A DNA stretch of 64,000 bases from Dolomedes plantarius. Lineage: Eukaryota; Arthropoda; Arachnida; Araneae; Dolomedidae. Made by a program: the position numbers and the translations under genes. Each line of letters begins with the position of its first letter. Within the stretch, counting starts at the first letter, position 1. Where the stretch lies: NCBI GenBank assembly GCA_907164885.2, contig OU015500.1, positions 48,350,646-48,414,645 of the forward strand. Reading direction: 5' to 3'. Shown in pieces: positions 38,685 to 50,128 of the stretch. Under the pieces are notes generated by a model. That model saw only the letters and a list, made by a program, of their open reading frames with translations. It had not been told where the DNA came from and did no database searches.

Positions 38685-39153
38685 GGTATACGAGTCAACA
38701 GCAATGGGTGCCGTCTCATATAGGACTTTTTGGAAATGAGACTGCTGATGTTCTTGCTAAGGATGGATCCTCTCTATTTCTTCGTTAGATACTTTGACTT
38801 ACCATGAAATTTACTCAAGTAGAAAACTTATAAACCAGCATTCATGGAAGACCCCTCCGACACACTACTGGTATGACCGAAAATCTCCTGGTGGTGCCCT
38901 TACTGTAAAGGGCGACAGAAGGATACAGACCACCATTAGCAGATTTGCTAGTGGACACCTAAAGTGTCTTGTTTACAATCAGGGGCAAAAATCTTACCCT
39001 TTTTGCCCCAAATACAATACTGCTGAAGCCTCTCCAGACCATATTTTAAACTGCCTTGGGCTTGCCAAGGAGGATATTTATAGAGACCCTTTGTTTGTTT
39101 TTGATTTCATTGTAACTTTTCTGCCTCTTGGACCTGGTCTAGCCTACGGCTAG
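38685..39153 (+). pseudogene. LINE RNase H and C-terminal zinc-motif fragment
   Basis: Plus-strand frames read 'QQWVPSHIGLFGNETADVLAKDG', the last RNase H motif of Jockey/R1-like LINEs with His and Asp in place (about 38697-38770). A shift leads into the open piece ending at 39153. Its tail, 'CPKYNTAEASPDHILNCLG', has the C...H...C spacing of the zinc-like C-terminus of such LINE proteins. The RT and endonuclease are absent: this is a 5'-truncated copy, as usual for target-primed insertion. Confidence 0.7.
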
Positions 39154-41833
39154 AGCGGGTGGAATAAGTCACACGAGTCAACAAAAATTTGAATTTCGAA
39201 GGCATCAGAAACGGCCATTAAAGAGCTGCAGTTTGTCATGTCCGTACAGATTTTACATAGTGTGCGAACATTGTTTAACTCTATTTCTTCTTATTGTGAC
39301 GCATATTACTATTTCCGAAAAGCAAAAAAATAAAACCAATTCACAAAAAGGTAAAATTCGAAAAGAAAAAAGCAGATATACGATGAGAAAAGAAGTCAGT
39401 AGAAAAAAAAAATTACAGTGAAAAAAAGTGGAGGTAAAATATCGAAAATTATAATAAGAACAGAGAACAAATTGAAATCAAATAAGGGCAAAAAATGTGT
39501 GGACAGATTTGTCAGCTATTGTTTTTGCTTTAAATAACAGAAATATAGAAGACGGAGAGCAAGAAAAAATCGACTTTTGAGATCATTCAAAGCAGATGTT
39601 GGAAATAAAAGATGTCATTGATTTTAGGACTGACAAGACAGATAAGATTTTCTACTACAATAAATTGAACAAAAAAATTTAGAAAAGTACGGGAGTCGTA
39701 AATTAAAAAAAACACGAAATCGACGTTATGAATGCCAGTCAGTAGTAGCTGTTGAAAAAATAGCTTTTTTTAAAATTTTAAACACAGCGTATGCTTTTTG
39801 AGCCAAAAATTAAAAACTCTTTTAGTTTGTCCGAATATATCCCAGCTTACACACAGACGAACCCCAATAATTACAACCGCACTATTAAGTGTTTAATGTA
39901 ATGGGATTCATTAAGATAACTTATTCCCAGAAAACCTATTTAAGATAAGAGAAAATTTGATTCCAAAGCAAGTAGAAAGTTTCAAAATTATATAAAGAGA
40001 AGATGATTAAAGGTATATCATAATCACGTTGATAAAATTCAGGTAGTTTCTTCAGATACTGCAGAGAGTAATATGACTAAGTGACATGTACTTCAGAGAA
40101 GTTCGAAAAAAGAGCCTTTTGAAGTTACTGCGGTCGCAATGAAGATGTTCTTTCAAATGTGATTATAAGGAAAATTGAAATTTTAATTCAAAATTTCATT
40201 TCTTTATTATACTTTTGATTTGGGAGATAATATAATTTAAAAAAATAGAAATGAAAGTGTAAAAGAAGTCAAGTTTAATGAAAAAAGTAATTATTTATTG
40301 TATTTGAAATGTTCCAAGGTGAATGTTTCTTATTTTTTCTTCAAAATATTATAGCTGCGTAGAGATTGCAATAATATGAGAACAAACGTTAACTCTTTCA
40401 AAAGCTTCTGAGAACTTCCAAAGGAAATAATTGCAGAACGTCTTGATTTAAAATCTTTTTGGATACTTTAGTAGAAAAGTCCTTGGGCTATTCTGAAATT
40501 GATCGACATCCACTGTTGCTTTTTAATTACTTTTAGCTTCATTTCCACTTTTACTTTTTAAATCCTTTTTTTTGGTAACTTACGTCACGCATAATTAAGC
40601 AAATACATTCATGTTTAATTCTTTACCGTCCTTAAATTATACTTCTATACTTTTTTTAAGAAAAAAAAGAGGAAAGATAAATCTTAAAGTAGTTTGAGAG
40701 ATAATTGCGAGTTTTAAGTTATTAAAAAAAGGGCGAAAGATAAAGCTAAAAGTAACGTGAGAGAAAACTGCAGATTTTAATGCTAAAGTTAAAAAGTTTC
40801 AGTCATTATTTTAAAACTTAGCATCAGATAAAAGCTCTTAATTTCATCTAATATCCGTAAAATTATTATCCATAAAAATAAGCCAAAGGTAAACCTTGAT
40901 TTTTTATTCTTTAATTAAGAACTGCGATATAATCTCTACATCGCTATGTATGCAGGTAAAGTAGTTTATATAAAGTAACTAATATCATAAAAATATGATC
41001 CAATGCAAAGCGCATTGCGATAGTATTCTTTTGATATCTATCTGTATCAGATAAAGCTTTATTACTGGGTTTTTCTTCTCAGCATTATGAGTTTGATTGT
41101 ATTTTTAATCAGAGACACTTTATTTTACTTAAATTTTATCGTACTCTGTCAGTAAAATATACGTACAGCTGATAAATCTAACATTTGAAGAAAAAAATAT
41201 TAATATGGAAGGAATCACATTCCACAGGGCATAGTACGGAATGGAGATTTTTAGAAATCGTAAAATTGGCTGTCGTAATTATTTCTATTCTTATCAACAC
41301 AGAAATTGTAATTTTCATACGTAACTAACTTCCTGTAGTATCTACAACTTTGGAATTCTACAATGCTTAAACACGAATTTTGTTGCCTATAACTTAAACT
41401 AAGACCAGTATATTTGAATCATCTATTATATTAAGCCAAATTTTTTAATTAAATATTAAAACTTTTAAGTATAAATTTTTAAGTATAGAATTATAATAAA
41501 ATATGTTATTTTTAAACTACATAAATTTTATTATTTTTTTTTTAAATTGATAATTTTACAAAGTAACAAGTTGGAAATTTAAAAAATATATCTCTTAATA
41601 ATGCCTTGTTCATAAGTCGAAAAAGGAATTTTAAATATAACGGATATTAAAAAATAAAAACCCCAATATTCTTCCCGCTTATTTATCACTAATACATCAG
41701 TTAGATCAAATTAGCAGATTATAAAAGATATTCAAGGATACAAGAAAGTTATCGACAGAAACGTATGTTGAGATATTATGGGAGGTTTAGAGCACTAATT
41801 TCATATTGAATTCTTCCCTCATATTTTTCTATA
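39154..41833. other. Spacer without recognisable features
   Basis: About 2.7 kb of AT-rich sequence; no gene, termini or array recognised. Confidence 0.4.
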
Positions 41834-42016
41834 GCCTAAGAAAGTATGTTGAGGTACAATACAGAGACTGGGACGGAAATATTTTTTCACAAAATTTGTT
41901 ATGATTTTTTTCTTTAAATGTGTCAGCCTAAAAAAGTAAATTGAGATGTAATAGAGGGTCATGGACGCAAATTTTTTCGAAAATTTCGTGAGGATTTTCC
42001 CTTCAAATGTGTCTTT
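41834..42016. repeat. Diverged two-copy tandem repeat, about 93-bp unit
   Basis: GCCTAAGAAAGTATGTTGAG (41834) and GCCTAAAAAAGTAAATTGAG (41927) each lead through 'GGGACGG/GGACGCAAAT...TTTTTTC' to AAATGTGTC. Confidence 0.65.
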
Positions 42017-42539
42017 ATATATACGAAAAATCCTTATAAACATAGTAACCACTATATATATGAAAATACTTGAACAATTCTAAAATTCGTTTTATAAAAA
42101 TTTTAATTAAAATTTAAATTTATATATTTTTTACGACTCAATAGCTCTATTTGCATAGTTTGTTTCCCTGATCTGTACACAGAAAAGATTTAAAATTTAT
42201 TTGTCTTCAGATTTTATTACTTTAAAAATGGCAAAAATGTTTTTTAAGAGTAATTATTGCCGCCCATAAATATTTTCAGAAGTTTACTCAATAAAAAAAT
42301 ATCGTATACAGTTAAATGAAAATTAAAACAAACGAATGTGTACCAAATTTCACAAATGCACCTCGAAAAGAATTGTAGATATTTTCTTTTAAAACAGCAT
42401 ACTAGATAAATTCCTTGCCGAAATAAAAAAAAAGGTTAACTCACATATTTTTCCCAGAAAAGAACGCAGAAACATTACAGTATAGTTTGGATGGGAGCGC
42501 TACCGGTAACTTCTGCTACATGATGGATTATTAGCCCGT
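42017..42539. other. Spacer without recognisable features
   Basis: AT-rich, nothing recognised. Confidence 0.4.
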
Positions 42540-42660
42540 AGCCTACAGCTTAAAGTCTATTCCGAATGGCTACAAACGTTCATGCGAAGAGTAGAACTCG
42601 AACCCGCAGACTCTCATACTGCATGCCAGCGCCCTAGTCATGCCGACATCTTCCGGCTGC
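42540..42660 (-). repeat. tRNA-derived SINE, family shared with 37990-38106
   Basis: The minus strand has an A-box (TGACTAGGGCGCTGG) and a good B-box (GGGTTCGAGTTC, 42594-42605), followed by the shared body (complement ATTCCGAATGGCTACAAAC). Confidence 0.7.
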
Positions 42661-42858
42661 AATGCAGCGTGAAAATGGTGACATATCACAGTAATCCTTG
42701 TTGAAACGGATGGGTTTTGTAATTTGATTCTTGAAGCAATGGTACACATTTTGAGTAAGAAAAAAAAAGTTCAGGTAGTCTCTTCTTACGAAACTACCGC
42801 GGGTTATTAACGTAAGATTACTTATCGTTGCTTACCACTTTTGTATGTATATATGTGT

Positions 42859-42859
<1 letters not shown>

Positions 42860-42915
<56 letters not shown>

Positions 42916-42922
42916 GTATGTA
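42860..42922. repeat. (TA)n and (TATG)n microsatellite
   Basis: TA tract followed by six ATGT units. Confidence 0.95.
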
Positions 42923-43289
42923 TGACGCATTTTGACGCATTTTGGTACTTTTCTGTTTAACTTTACTGCTTGTACAAGGGATACAGACTGGGTTTGGCAC
43001 GCTACCAAAATTATAACTCGCAACGCATGATATCTGAAATTTTGCTTTCCGAAGGACCGTTATGTAGGTACGTAATCCTACGTTAAAATAATAATATTCT
43101 TTTCACTTAGAATTCTGTGCCACGAAATATCTTAGGTAGTCTTCCTTTTTCTTTTATGGGGACGTGAATGTAGAACTTTCAAGATGACAACTTGAAGTCT
43201 ATGCCTCCTTATTTTGCGGTAGGATAAGAAGAAGAATTAGTTCCTGGTGATAAAAATTCAATTAAAAAGTTGAAGAGCATTGCAAAATT
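42923..43289. other. Spacer without recognisable features
   Basis: Nothing recognised apart from a duplicated GACGCATTTTGACGCATTTTG at the left edge. Confidence 0.4.
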
Positions 43290-43292
43290 AGT

Positions 43293-43757
43293 ATGGTAAT
43301 GTCCCTATTGAAGTGTAATAAGTTACCCAACCTACACAAGTTACGTAAAACCCTGTATACTTGTACAGCACATTATAGTGTAAAGTTTCGGTGTATCCTT
43401 GAGTTCCGAGATGTCCTACCAATCTGTAAAACTGCATGTGAAACAAATAATGAATTCGAAGTATCAATTACAACTACGGTACAGAATAAAGACAAAGAAA
43501 TGGAACGAGGAAGGTCTAGCTGGTATACCAGACAGACCACGCAGCGATGGTCTACTCCTTTTCCTGTTATTGACCGGGCATGATTGCTTAGGAGAACACT
43601 TCTATCGAATAAGTATATATGACTATCCTTACTGTCGTCTCTACGAGTTGAGAGATCCCATGAAGAGAACCCATCTACACAGCTGTAGTGCAATCCATGG
43701 ATATGACTCAAAAACTGCAAGGCATTGGCGAGCTAAAAAGCTTCTGGTGCAATGACT
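43293..43757 (+). pseudogene. LINE C-terminal fragment (post-RNase H region)
   Basis: Two overlapping frames (43293-43583 and 43399-43755) cover the region after RNase H in Jockey/R1-like LINE proteins. A basic connecting stretch is followed by 'LTGHDCLGEHFYRISIYD', 'YCRLYELRDPMKRTHLHSC' (one cysteine of the usual pair replaced) and a basic end LLVQ. A frameshift separates upstream and downstream parts. This is a different LINE lineage from the fragment at 38685. Confidence 0.6.
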
Positions 43758-44535
43758 TCGGTCATTTTTTTTCCATTTGTTCTTTGTTCTAGTGTTCATT
43801 TTGTTGTAATATTCCGACACTATTGGAAATTTTTAAAAAAAGCTTCGGGGTATCAGTCAAGCTTTTGCACCGAACTGAGCAAAGAATATATGTGTAATTT
43901 TTCCTCATAATGCAATTAAAAAAATCATGCGTACATACATACCTGTAATTACAATATTTTACTTTCTTTACAGCCTTTTTTTTCTCTTTTTATTTCTCTC
44001 GTTTTTAATGCTCAACGCTACAAATAACGAGGCGTGAATATTTCTTTTTGAGCAGGCAGTTAATAAACTTAATTCTAGCTATTAATTGCTTGGCAAATTA
44101 TTTGTCTGCACGCATCTACATTGTCAGGACAGAAACACTGGGAAGCAAACAAAGGCATCTAATTTCCGTGCAGAAGCGTATTTTTTGGTTCAACATTTTG
44201 ATTTTTTTTTCCAGTTTTTGCATGCTCCATTGTCTTAACGTTTGTTTGTTTATTGGAGGAAATTTAGTCGTATACATTAGTTTTAATGGTTCTATCCCAT
44301 TTCTTGAAGGAAAAAAATATTATGAAAAATCTGGCTACCACATTAGGTGAATCATTATCCATGGTTTACGTCGGTTAGAAAATTAAAAATGAAATTTTAA
44401 CGAAACAAAGTTAAAAATGCACTCTAAGCGCGAACGGGAATAAGAGCTTGTAAAAAAATAAAATTGTGTACAGTGTTTATGTATGTAACATAAATATCAC
44501 GCAATTTGAAGCGTTCGGTATTAAAATAAGTGAAA
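43758..44535. other. Spacer without recognisable features
   Basis: ORF 44048-44350 is hydrophobic and without domain; nothing else seen. Confidence 0.4.
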
Positions 44536-44769
44536 TACAGGTAACTCTCCCATAACATGGTAGATAGGTTCCTAGAAAATATCGTGTTATATGAGAACCA
44601 GAGCCAGTACAAAAGGGGGTTACGTTCCGAAAACTTATTAAAAACAAACATTTTTTTTTAAATTCCTTATAAGCAACTTAATTTTTATTAAAAATATGAA
44701 TGTATGTATAAAACAAAATGAAAAGAAACAAAAAATATTATTTTCAATTAATGCGACCTTAATTTAATG

Positions 44770-45395
44770 AATTTCTTCCTCATCACTGCTCAGTACAATC
44801 AGACGTGAACGTTTTTTTTCGGTTGAACGATATCATATTCACTTTCAGAACTTGTATCTTCATTTAGATTTTTTGCACCTTCTATCCTCTTTAAAAAGTC
44901 TATAATTGTGGTTTGTTTCTTACAAGGTCATTATAGATTTCACGGTATGCATAATTTTGCATAATTTTGCAGCTCCCTTTTGAATTTTCAGCTTCTTTCA
45001 TCGGAAGGGTCTGCATTCAAGAAAAATGATTCAAGATTTTCAGCTAAGCTTAGGCCTTCTTGTATTTTTTTTTAGTGTTAAATTATTAATTTCATAATCT
45101 TCATCAGTGCTATTGACCTCGGAATCGATTTGATTTACAGCTTCGAATGCCATTACCATCAAATCCGCTTCCTCAACTTCTTCCACTAATAAATCTTGCA
45201 CGTCCTCAATAGCCATATCTACAAAACCTTCACCTCCGATTGATTTAGCAAGTTCTAATAAGCCACCAATTTAATTTTCTGTCTTTGGGTAAAAATCTAT
45301 CTTGAATAATACCAATAAAAATTGTCTGGCTCTCCTTCTGCACTTATTTTTGTCAAATTTCCTGTGACTAAAACTTCAGATTTGAAAATCAATAT
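44770..45395 (-). pseudogene. Tigger-type transposase C-terminal fragment
   Basis: The minus-strand frame reads 'GFVDMAIEDVQDLLVEEVEE' followed by 'ADLMVMAFE', then a Ser/Glu-rich segment. 'LSLAENLESFFLNADPSDER' and a basic FKREL stretch end it. This is the usual C-terminal order of Tigger/jerky-like transposases after the DDE domain. Stops break the frame in at least two places and the catalytic domain is missing, in part because the DD41D element separates the region. Confidence 0.55.
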
Positions 45396-45398
45396 GTA

Positions 45399-46700
45399 CA
45401 GAGGCTGTTCACACATTTTTTAGACGATGTATATTGTATTCACAAAACTAAATTACATAAAATTCTTGTGTTTTAAATGTTCTATTTGACATCCCTTATT
45501 CTGAACTATCTTTCGACACCGCAATTTCCAGGATAATAATGCCTTTTCAAGTGTCAGAAGAGGTATTCTATCCCATTCCTCCTGAACAGCTTTTCAGAGT
45601 CCTGTAAGGGTTTTGGGACGACGTTTGGATAATGCAGATTTTAAAAGTCCGAAAGCACAAAAATCCATAGGTGATGATCCGGGAAATTTAGTAGGTATAT
45701 CAGTGAAGGGTATGGCCTTGATACCAGTTTTTTGTTCCATTTCTTTTAGGAAATTTACAGTGGATTTTGATGTGTGACTGCTAGCTTTGTCCTGATGGAG
45801 TCTCACAGATTGATGGCACTGTGGGTAAAGCGATGGTATTTCATTCAGAAAAATTGGCGATAAAATATGTTCCTGATAGTATTTGGAGTTAATCTTGACA
45901 TTTTTTTCCACTCTCTTTATTTTTAACTTGCCATTGTAAGAAAAACCAGCAACAATCATGAATCCCTTAGAAAAACTTTCTTTCGATTCTTTGAACCATG
46001 TACTTAAATTTTTTTCTCCTCTTTTATGATAATAAATGGCTCTTTTTTTGTTGTAATCATTTAAATACACCCATGACTCATCTATTGTGACAATTGTTTT
46101 CCATTTTTCTTTGGATAAGTGTTTCTCATATAGAATTCTGCAGCGTGTCCTGCGTTCAGCGATATGATTTGGAAGAAGACGATGCACATTGCGTATTTTC
46201 GCTTTCTTAAGATTCAAATCAACGTTTATCATTTTGTTTACAGTGGACACCGAGCATTTTAATGATTTTGCAACTGTCCTTTGACTTGGGGGGTTTTCTT
46301 TTAACATTAAACAACGTACCTTTGCAATAGTCGAAGATGTCCGTTTTTTCCTTACATACTTGTTTGGAATTTTTGTCCCACTTGAGGCTCCAATTTCAAG
46401 TTTTTTTCCTTTCTTGTTGATGATATTACCTATCGACGATTTAGATATCACAAAACCATGACTCTCACATCGTTTTTGGATAACGGAGTATGCATATTTC
46501 TCTTCGGAAAGAGCATAAATGTAGCCTTCGAACCACTGCTTTGTTAAAAACGCCATTTTGAATAAAAACAAAACTTTCAAGCCGCAGACGATAATTTTGA
46601 CTTTTAAAAACATAGTACAATTGCAATTATTTCTTTTGCAGCAAAAGATTTTTTATTACCGCTTACCAAAATCGTCTAAAAAATGTGCGAACAGCCTCTG
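45399..46700. mobile_element. DD41D mariner-type transposon, near-intact
   Basis: The inverted repeats of about 30 bp differ at one position (left CAGAGGCTGTTCACACATTT from 45399; right end complementary, to 46700) and are flanked by TA (45397-45398, 46701-46702). At 1302 bp it holds one gene on the minus strand. It sits inside the Tigger-like relic, so it arrived later. Confidence 0.92.
45594..46556 (-). CDS. DD41D transposase, C-terminally truncated by one TGA
   Basis: From MAFLTKQ at 46556 the frame is open for 320 codons. An upstream in-frame ATG at 46613 exists, but MAFLTKQ fits the start of the conserved helix-turn-helix region better. Residues about 1-130 form the DNA-binding part. 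The catalytic triad is Asp159 (TIDESW), Asp256 (HQDKASSH) and Asp298 (PMDFCAFG), with 41 residues between the last two, the DD41D signature (rosa/Visitor group). The frame stops at TGA after KTLTGL, but the same phase continues for about 46 sensible codons (starting KAVQEEWDRI) to a stop near 45455. One nonsense change, probably from a Trp codon, thus removed the tail. The enzyme may be inactive, but the core is preserved. Confidence 0.88.
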   Translation of the reverse strand: MAFLTKQWFEGYIYALSEEKYAYSVIQKRCESHGFVISKSSIGNIINKKGKKLEIGASSGTKIPNKYVRKKRTSSTIAKVRCLMLKENPPSQRTVAKSLKCSVSTVNKMINVDLNLKKAKIRNVHRLLPNHIAERRTRCRILYEKHLSKEKWKTIVTIDESWVYLNDYNKKRAIYYHKRGEKNLSTWFKESKESFSKGFMIVAGFSYNGKLKIKRVEKNVKINSKYYQEHILSPIFLNEIPSLYPQCHQSVRLHQDKASSHTSKSTVNFLKEMEQKTGIKAIPFTDIPTKFPGSSPMDFCAFGLLKSALSKRRPKTLTGL

Positions 46701-46935
46701 TATTTGTATTTCTTTTAGGCAAAAATTAACAAAAGTAAAAATAAAAAAACATGATTTCAAAATTATAAACTTCTTATTAAAACATTAAAATTTATAAACT
46801 TCATTTATTCAGATAAAACTAAAATAGACAAAAATTAATGAGAAAGGGGACATGGAACTTAGATAATATTTTCCAATTTTTGGAGATATATTTTAGAATT
46901 CTGCTCTCATATCATATTTCGGGTTAAGTCTAGAC

Positions 46936-47639
46936 CAGGGATTCCCAACGGGGTACAGGTCGACCCCTTGGGGGTCGATGGAAGTTTAAAATGGGTCTAT
47001 AGTATTCCAGGGGTCTATTGGGGGTCGATGATAATTTTTTCTGTTTTAAAATTATTTAATTTTTTAGGAATGTAATTATTAGATAATAATATCCGTTTTA
47101 ATACGTATAAATACAGATTTGCATAGGGCGGAGTGATCCTCGCATCTAAAGTCGAATGTCATGACGTTTTTGTGCATGTGTCGAATGAAATTATATTAGA
47201 ATTACAACTAAGTCAGAAAAATTGTTTAGCAAAATATATAATTCTATTCGTCATGTTAAGTTATTCTGACTATACGATGATAAACAATTTCAGGCCAAAC
47301 ATTAAAAAAATTGTATCAATGCATCAAGCACAAACACCACATTAATTGAAATCGAACTTTTGTGCAGTTACAATCTGTGTTTCTGAAATCTTGTTTATAT
47401 TTGTGAAATTAAAAATTAAAATAGTACAAAAATAATAAAGCATAAACCTAATAAACCACTTTTTCTAATTTTTTGTTCATATTCTTAGTCAAATTGTTAT
47501 CTTTAAGTGTTTTATGTGCAATTATTAGTATTATAATTATGTTGAATGCTACATATTATAGAGAAAAATGTGAGAGAGTTGATGAAGAAAATCATTCTTT
47601 TAAACGGGGTCGATATAGGAAAAAGTTTGGGATCCCTTG
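46936..47639. mobile_element. Short non-autonomous hAT element
   Basis: The left end CAGGGATTCCCAACGG (from 46936) and the right end GTTTGGGATCCCTTG (to 47639) are imperfect inverted repeats. They are flanked by GTCTAGAC (46928-46935) and GTCTAGAT (47640-47647), an 8-bp duplication with one mismatch. It has a GGGGGTCGATG-rich left arm and no transposase. Confidence 0.75.
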
Positions 47640-47647
47640 GTCTAGAT

Positions 47648-47954
47648 CATTGGCTGACTTTTATAAAAACTAATTTCGAAAACTCAGTCTCAAACAGATT
47701 GGTAAAAGCGAAGGGAGGCAATGTAAGGAGGGCCTTGTAGGACCGTTTGACATCTTATTTAACAACAACATCATATATTTTGAACATGTAAAATATATAA
47801 ATAAAAATATTTAATTCGTGTAATCGAAGAAAATTTAAAGCTTATGTTTAACTAAATAGTTCAACATAATATAAATTGACTTCAAATGATTCGGGCCCCT
47901 CCAACTCTTTTCGCGACCCACAGTTTGCACACGACTGCACTATTATACAGTGTT
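47648..47954. other. Spacer without recognisable features
   Basis: Nothing recognised. Confidence 0.4.
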
Positions 47955-47955
47955 T

Positions 47956-48545
47956 CCCAAAATTAATGGTGGGGTTTCAAATGGCTATAGCTATGCAATA
48001 CATCATGTTGCAGGTACGAGTCATGCGTTAAATGAAAGAGAAAACCTCCATGTTTATGTGTGCAAAAGCTTTCGTGTAGGCTCCAACAGACTCCGGGACT
48101 AGCGCCGGATAATTCTGGAGAATTCCATTTCCCAGTTCCTCCACATTTTGCTACAATCATACGGGAATTTCTTAACAAAACATTTCGGGAGTCGGACGAG
48201 AAGGGTGGATTGTCTGGCCCCCATGGTTTCCAAACTTTAAACCCCATGGATTTCTATTTGGGGTTACTCAAAAACACAAGTGTGTTCCATTCATCTTCGA
48301 AATCTGGACAATTTAAAAGAAAGGATAACTGAATCTGTTTCGTGTATCACACCGGATGTATGGGAAAAGACTGAATATCGTCTTGACGTCTGCACGGCAA
48401 GCACACATCAAAGTCTGCTGAACAGGTAAGAAACTTGGATATTTTCTCTTCAATTTGACGCATATTTCAACTTTCTACAATGCTTTTTTCCCGAAGATAT
48501 AACTATTTGAAGCCTCGCCGTTGTTGTTTGGACACACTGTGTTAC
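47956..48545 (+). pseudogene. IS630/Tc1-type transposase relic
   Basis: Begins at CAGTGTTTCCCAAAATTAAT after a TA (47954-47955 region), a plausible terminus. The plus frame 48060-48332 reads 'PPHFATIIREFLNKTF' (after the second catalytic Asp, which is lost) and 'LNPMDFYLGLLKN' (last acidic position). After a shift at about 48310 it reads 'RITESVSCITPDVWEKTEYR'. The order is as in the C-terminal half of arthropod IS630-like transposases. The N-terminal half is missing. The right end, perhaps near CACACTGTGTTAC (48533-48545), is uncertain. Confidence 0.6.
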
Positions 48546-49886
48546 AGTGACCATATTGGGTTAAGATACCTTGCGTTTTAGAATAAATAATTTCAATTAA
48601 CTTGTTAAAATAGCAGTAAAATAATATAGCAGTTTAATAACATGACCCAGAATTACTTCTCACAGTGGAGCGTCAAAGATAAAATTCAGACTTAATTTGG
48701 GTCTACAAAAGAAATTCACACCATTACGGTATGAGTTACCCCACGTGGCTCGGATGCACAAAGACAAAGTTTTAAAAGATAGAATAGATAATAAAGAAGT
48801 TTTGACTCACACCAAACAGGAAAAAAGGAGACGAGATGATTTGCATGATGAAAACCCTTTATTATACAGAAAAAACAATGTCAAACGAATACATGAAGCT
48901 TGAAGTTCAAGATTAGGCCTAAAATTCCACACTCCCAATCGCCTCGCACCCACATAGCAAAACGACCTTCTTCCAACACATCCAAGCAGAGAGAGGGGCT
49001 TTCTGTCAAGTCTCAAACCAGTTCATTCTCCCCTTCAATATCTCGCCAAGACGCATGCGCAAGAGTGTTAAGGGGTACAAAATTTGGCTTCCATTGCCCT
49101 TTGTGGCGATATTTTCCCCAGATATTTGGATGTAATTACAGTTTTCAATAGTTGAGCAACAGTTATAAAGCTCACGAACTGTCCTTCAAAGAGGATGCGT
49201 GCATGGCTTTATAACACACTGTATACTGTAGAGGTGCTGTATTTTTTCCTTTTCCCACTGCCGTCTTTTGATGACTAGACGGAAACGCAGGCCGTTTACT
49301 TTTACGCATACAAAAAAGAGATCTTGGCACAGTAAATGTATTATAAATAACATTTAAAAATTATTTTTTAAAATCTTGGTATTATTATTTTACGCGAAAT
49401 TTATTAATTAATCTTTACGGTGTTTATGTAAGCAAAATGAATATCACGTTACTTTTCGCGTTCGGTATTAGAATAAGAGAAATAAACCTAAAAAGAGCCT
49501 GCAAAAAGAATTAAAATTTGTAATTACAAGGTTACGTATGTATGCAGGACATTGATTGTAAAATGCGTAAAACTAAAACGTATATTTGTTCATGCAGCAC
49601 TCATGCGAAATCGTGACTCAGGACCTTTTTATATTTCAGCTATTTTACCTTTCTCTTTACACAAAGGTATTGTTAATAATGGGAAAGATCCTAACAACGG
49701 GAAGAAAAATATCTAAAAACTTATGCTTCTTACGTGGTATATTGCCACTAACTGTTTGCTACAGTCTTGAATTATAGTACTGTAGAAAATTACAGCACGA
49801 CAGACAAGAAAAATACGCTATAACAGACTTAAATAGTTCTAAGTCACGTAATATTGAAACAAAATATTTATTTTTACCGGATTCAC
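48546..49886. other. Spacer without recognisable features
   Basis: ORFs at 48697-48903 and 48900-49151 are of mixed composition but show no domain. Nothing else seen. Confidence 0.35.
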
Positions 49887-49889
49887 TAA

Positions 49890-49963
49890 AGGCCTTATCA
49901 CACGTCAACGCGTACCCGTTTAAAATGCAACGGATTCAAGATACGATTCCCTTTCGCGATGAA
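49890..49963 (+). repeat. Left terminal inverted repeat of the Harbinger element
   Basis: 74 bp identical to the complement of 55951-56024; diverges after ...CGCGATGAA. Confidence 0.95.
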
Positions 49964-50128
49964 AAAACATCGGGTAGGGTTGCTTTTGAATCGCAAAAGC
50001 AAACGTCTGGAATTGGCGTTTAAACGCGCTTGCGTACCTGAAATTGGCGATTAATCGCTCCTGCGTGTATGGAATGACGTTTATCCCGCATGCGTTAACG
50101 AGTGTGAGGTTGCAATTTGTTGTACGCG

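Larger units (their letters stand above)
44538..46910. mobile_element. Tigger/pogo-like relic interrupted by a DD41D element
   Basis: The left end CAGGTAACTCTCCCATAACA begins after a TA at 44536-44537 and continues with GTTATATGAGAACC, in the style of Tigger termini. A transposase C-terminus lies on the minus strand up to 45395, where the DD41D element is inserted at a TA. To the right of that insertion, about 46890-46915 has a weak complement of the inner terminal motif (CTCATATCATATTTCGG). The right end is not defined; the hAT element at 46936 may have removed it. Confidence 0.5.

Noticed and set aside
43373..43720. 115-codon minus ORF
   Set aside because: Antisense to the LINE fragment that has recognisable C-terminal motifs on the plus strand.
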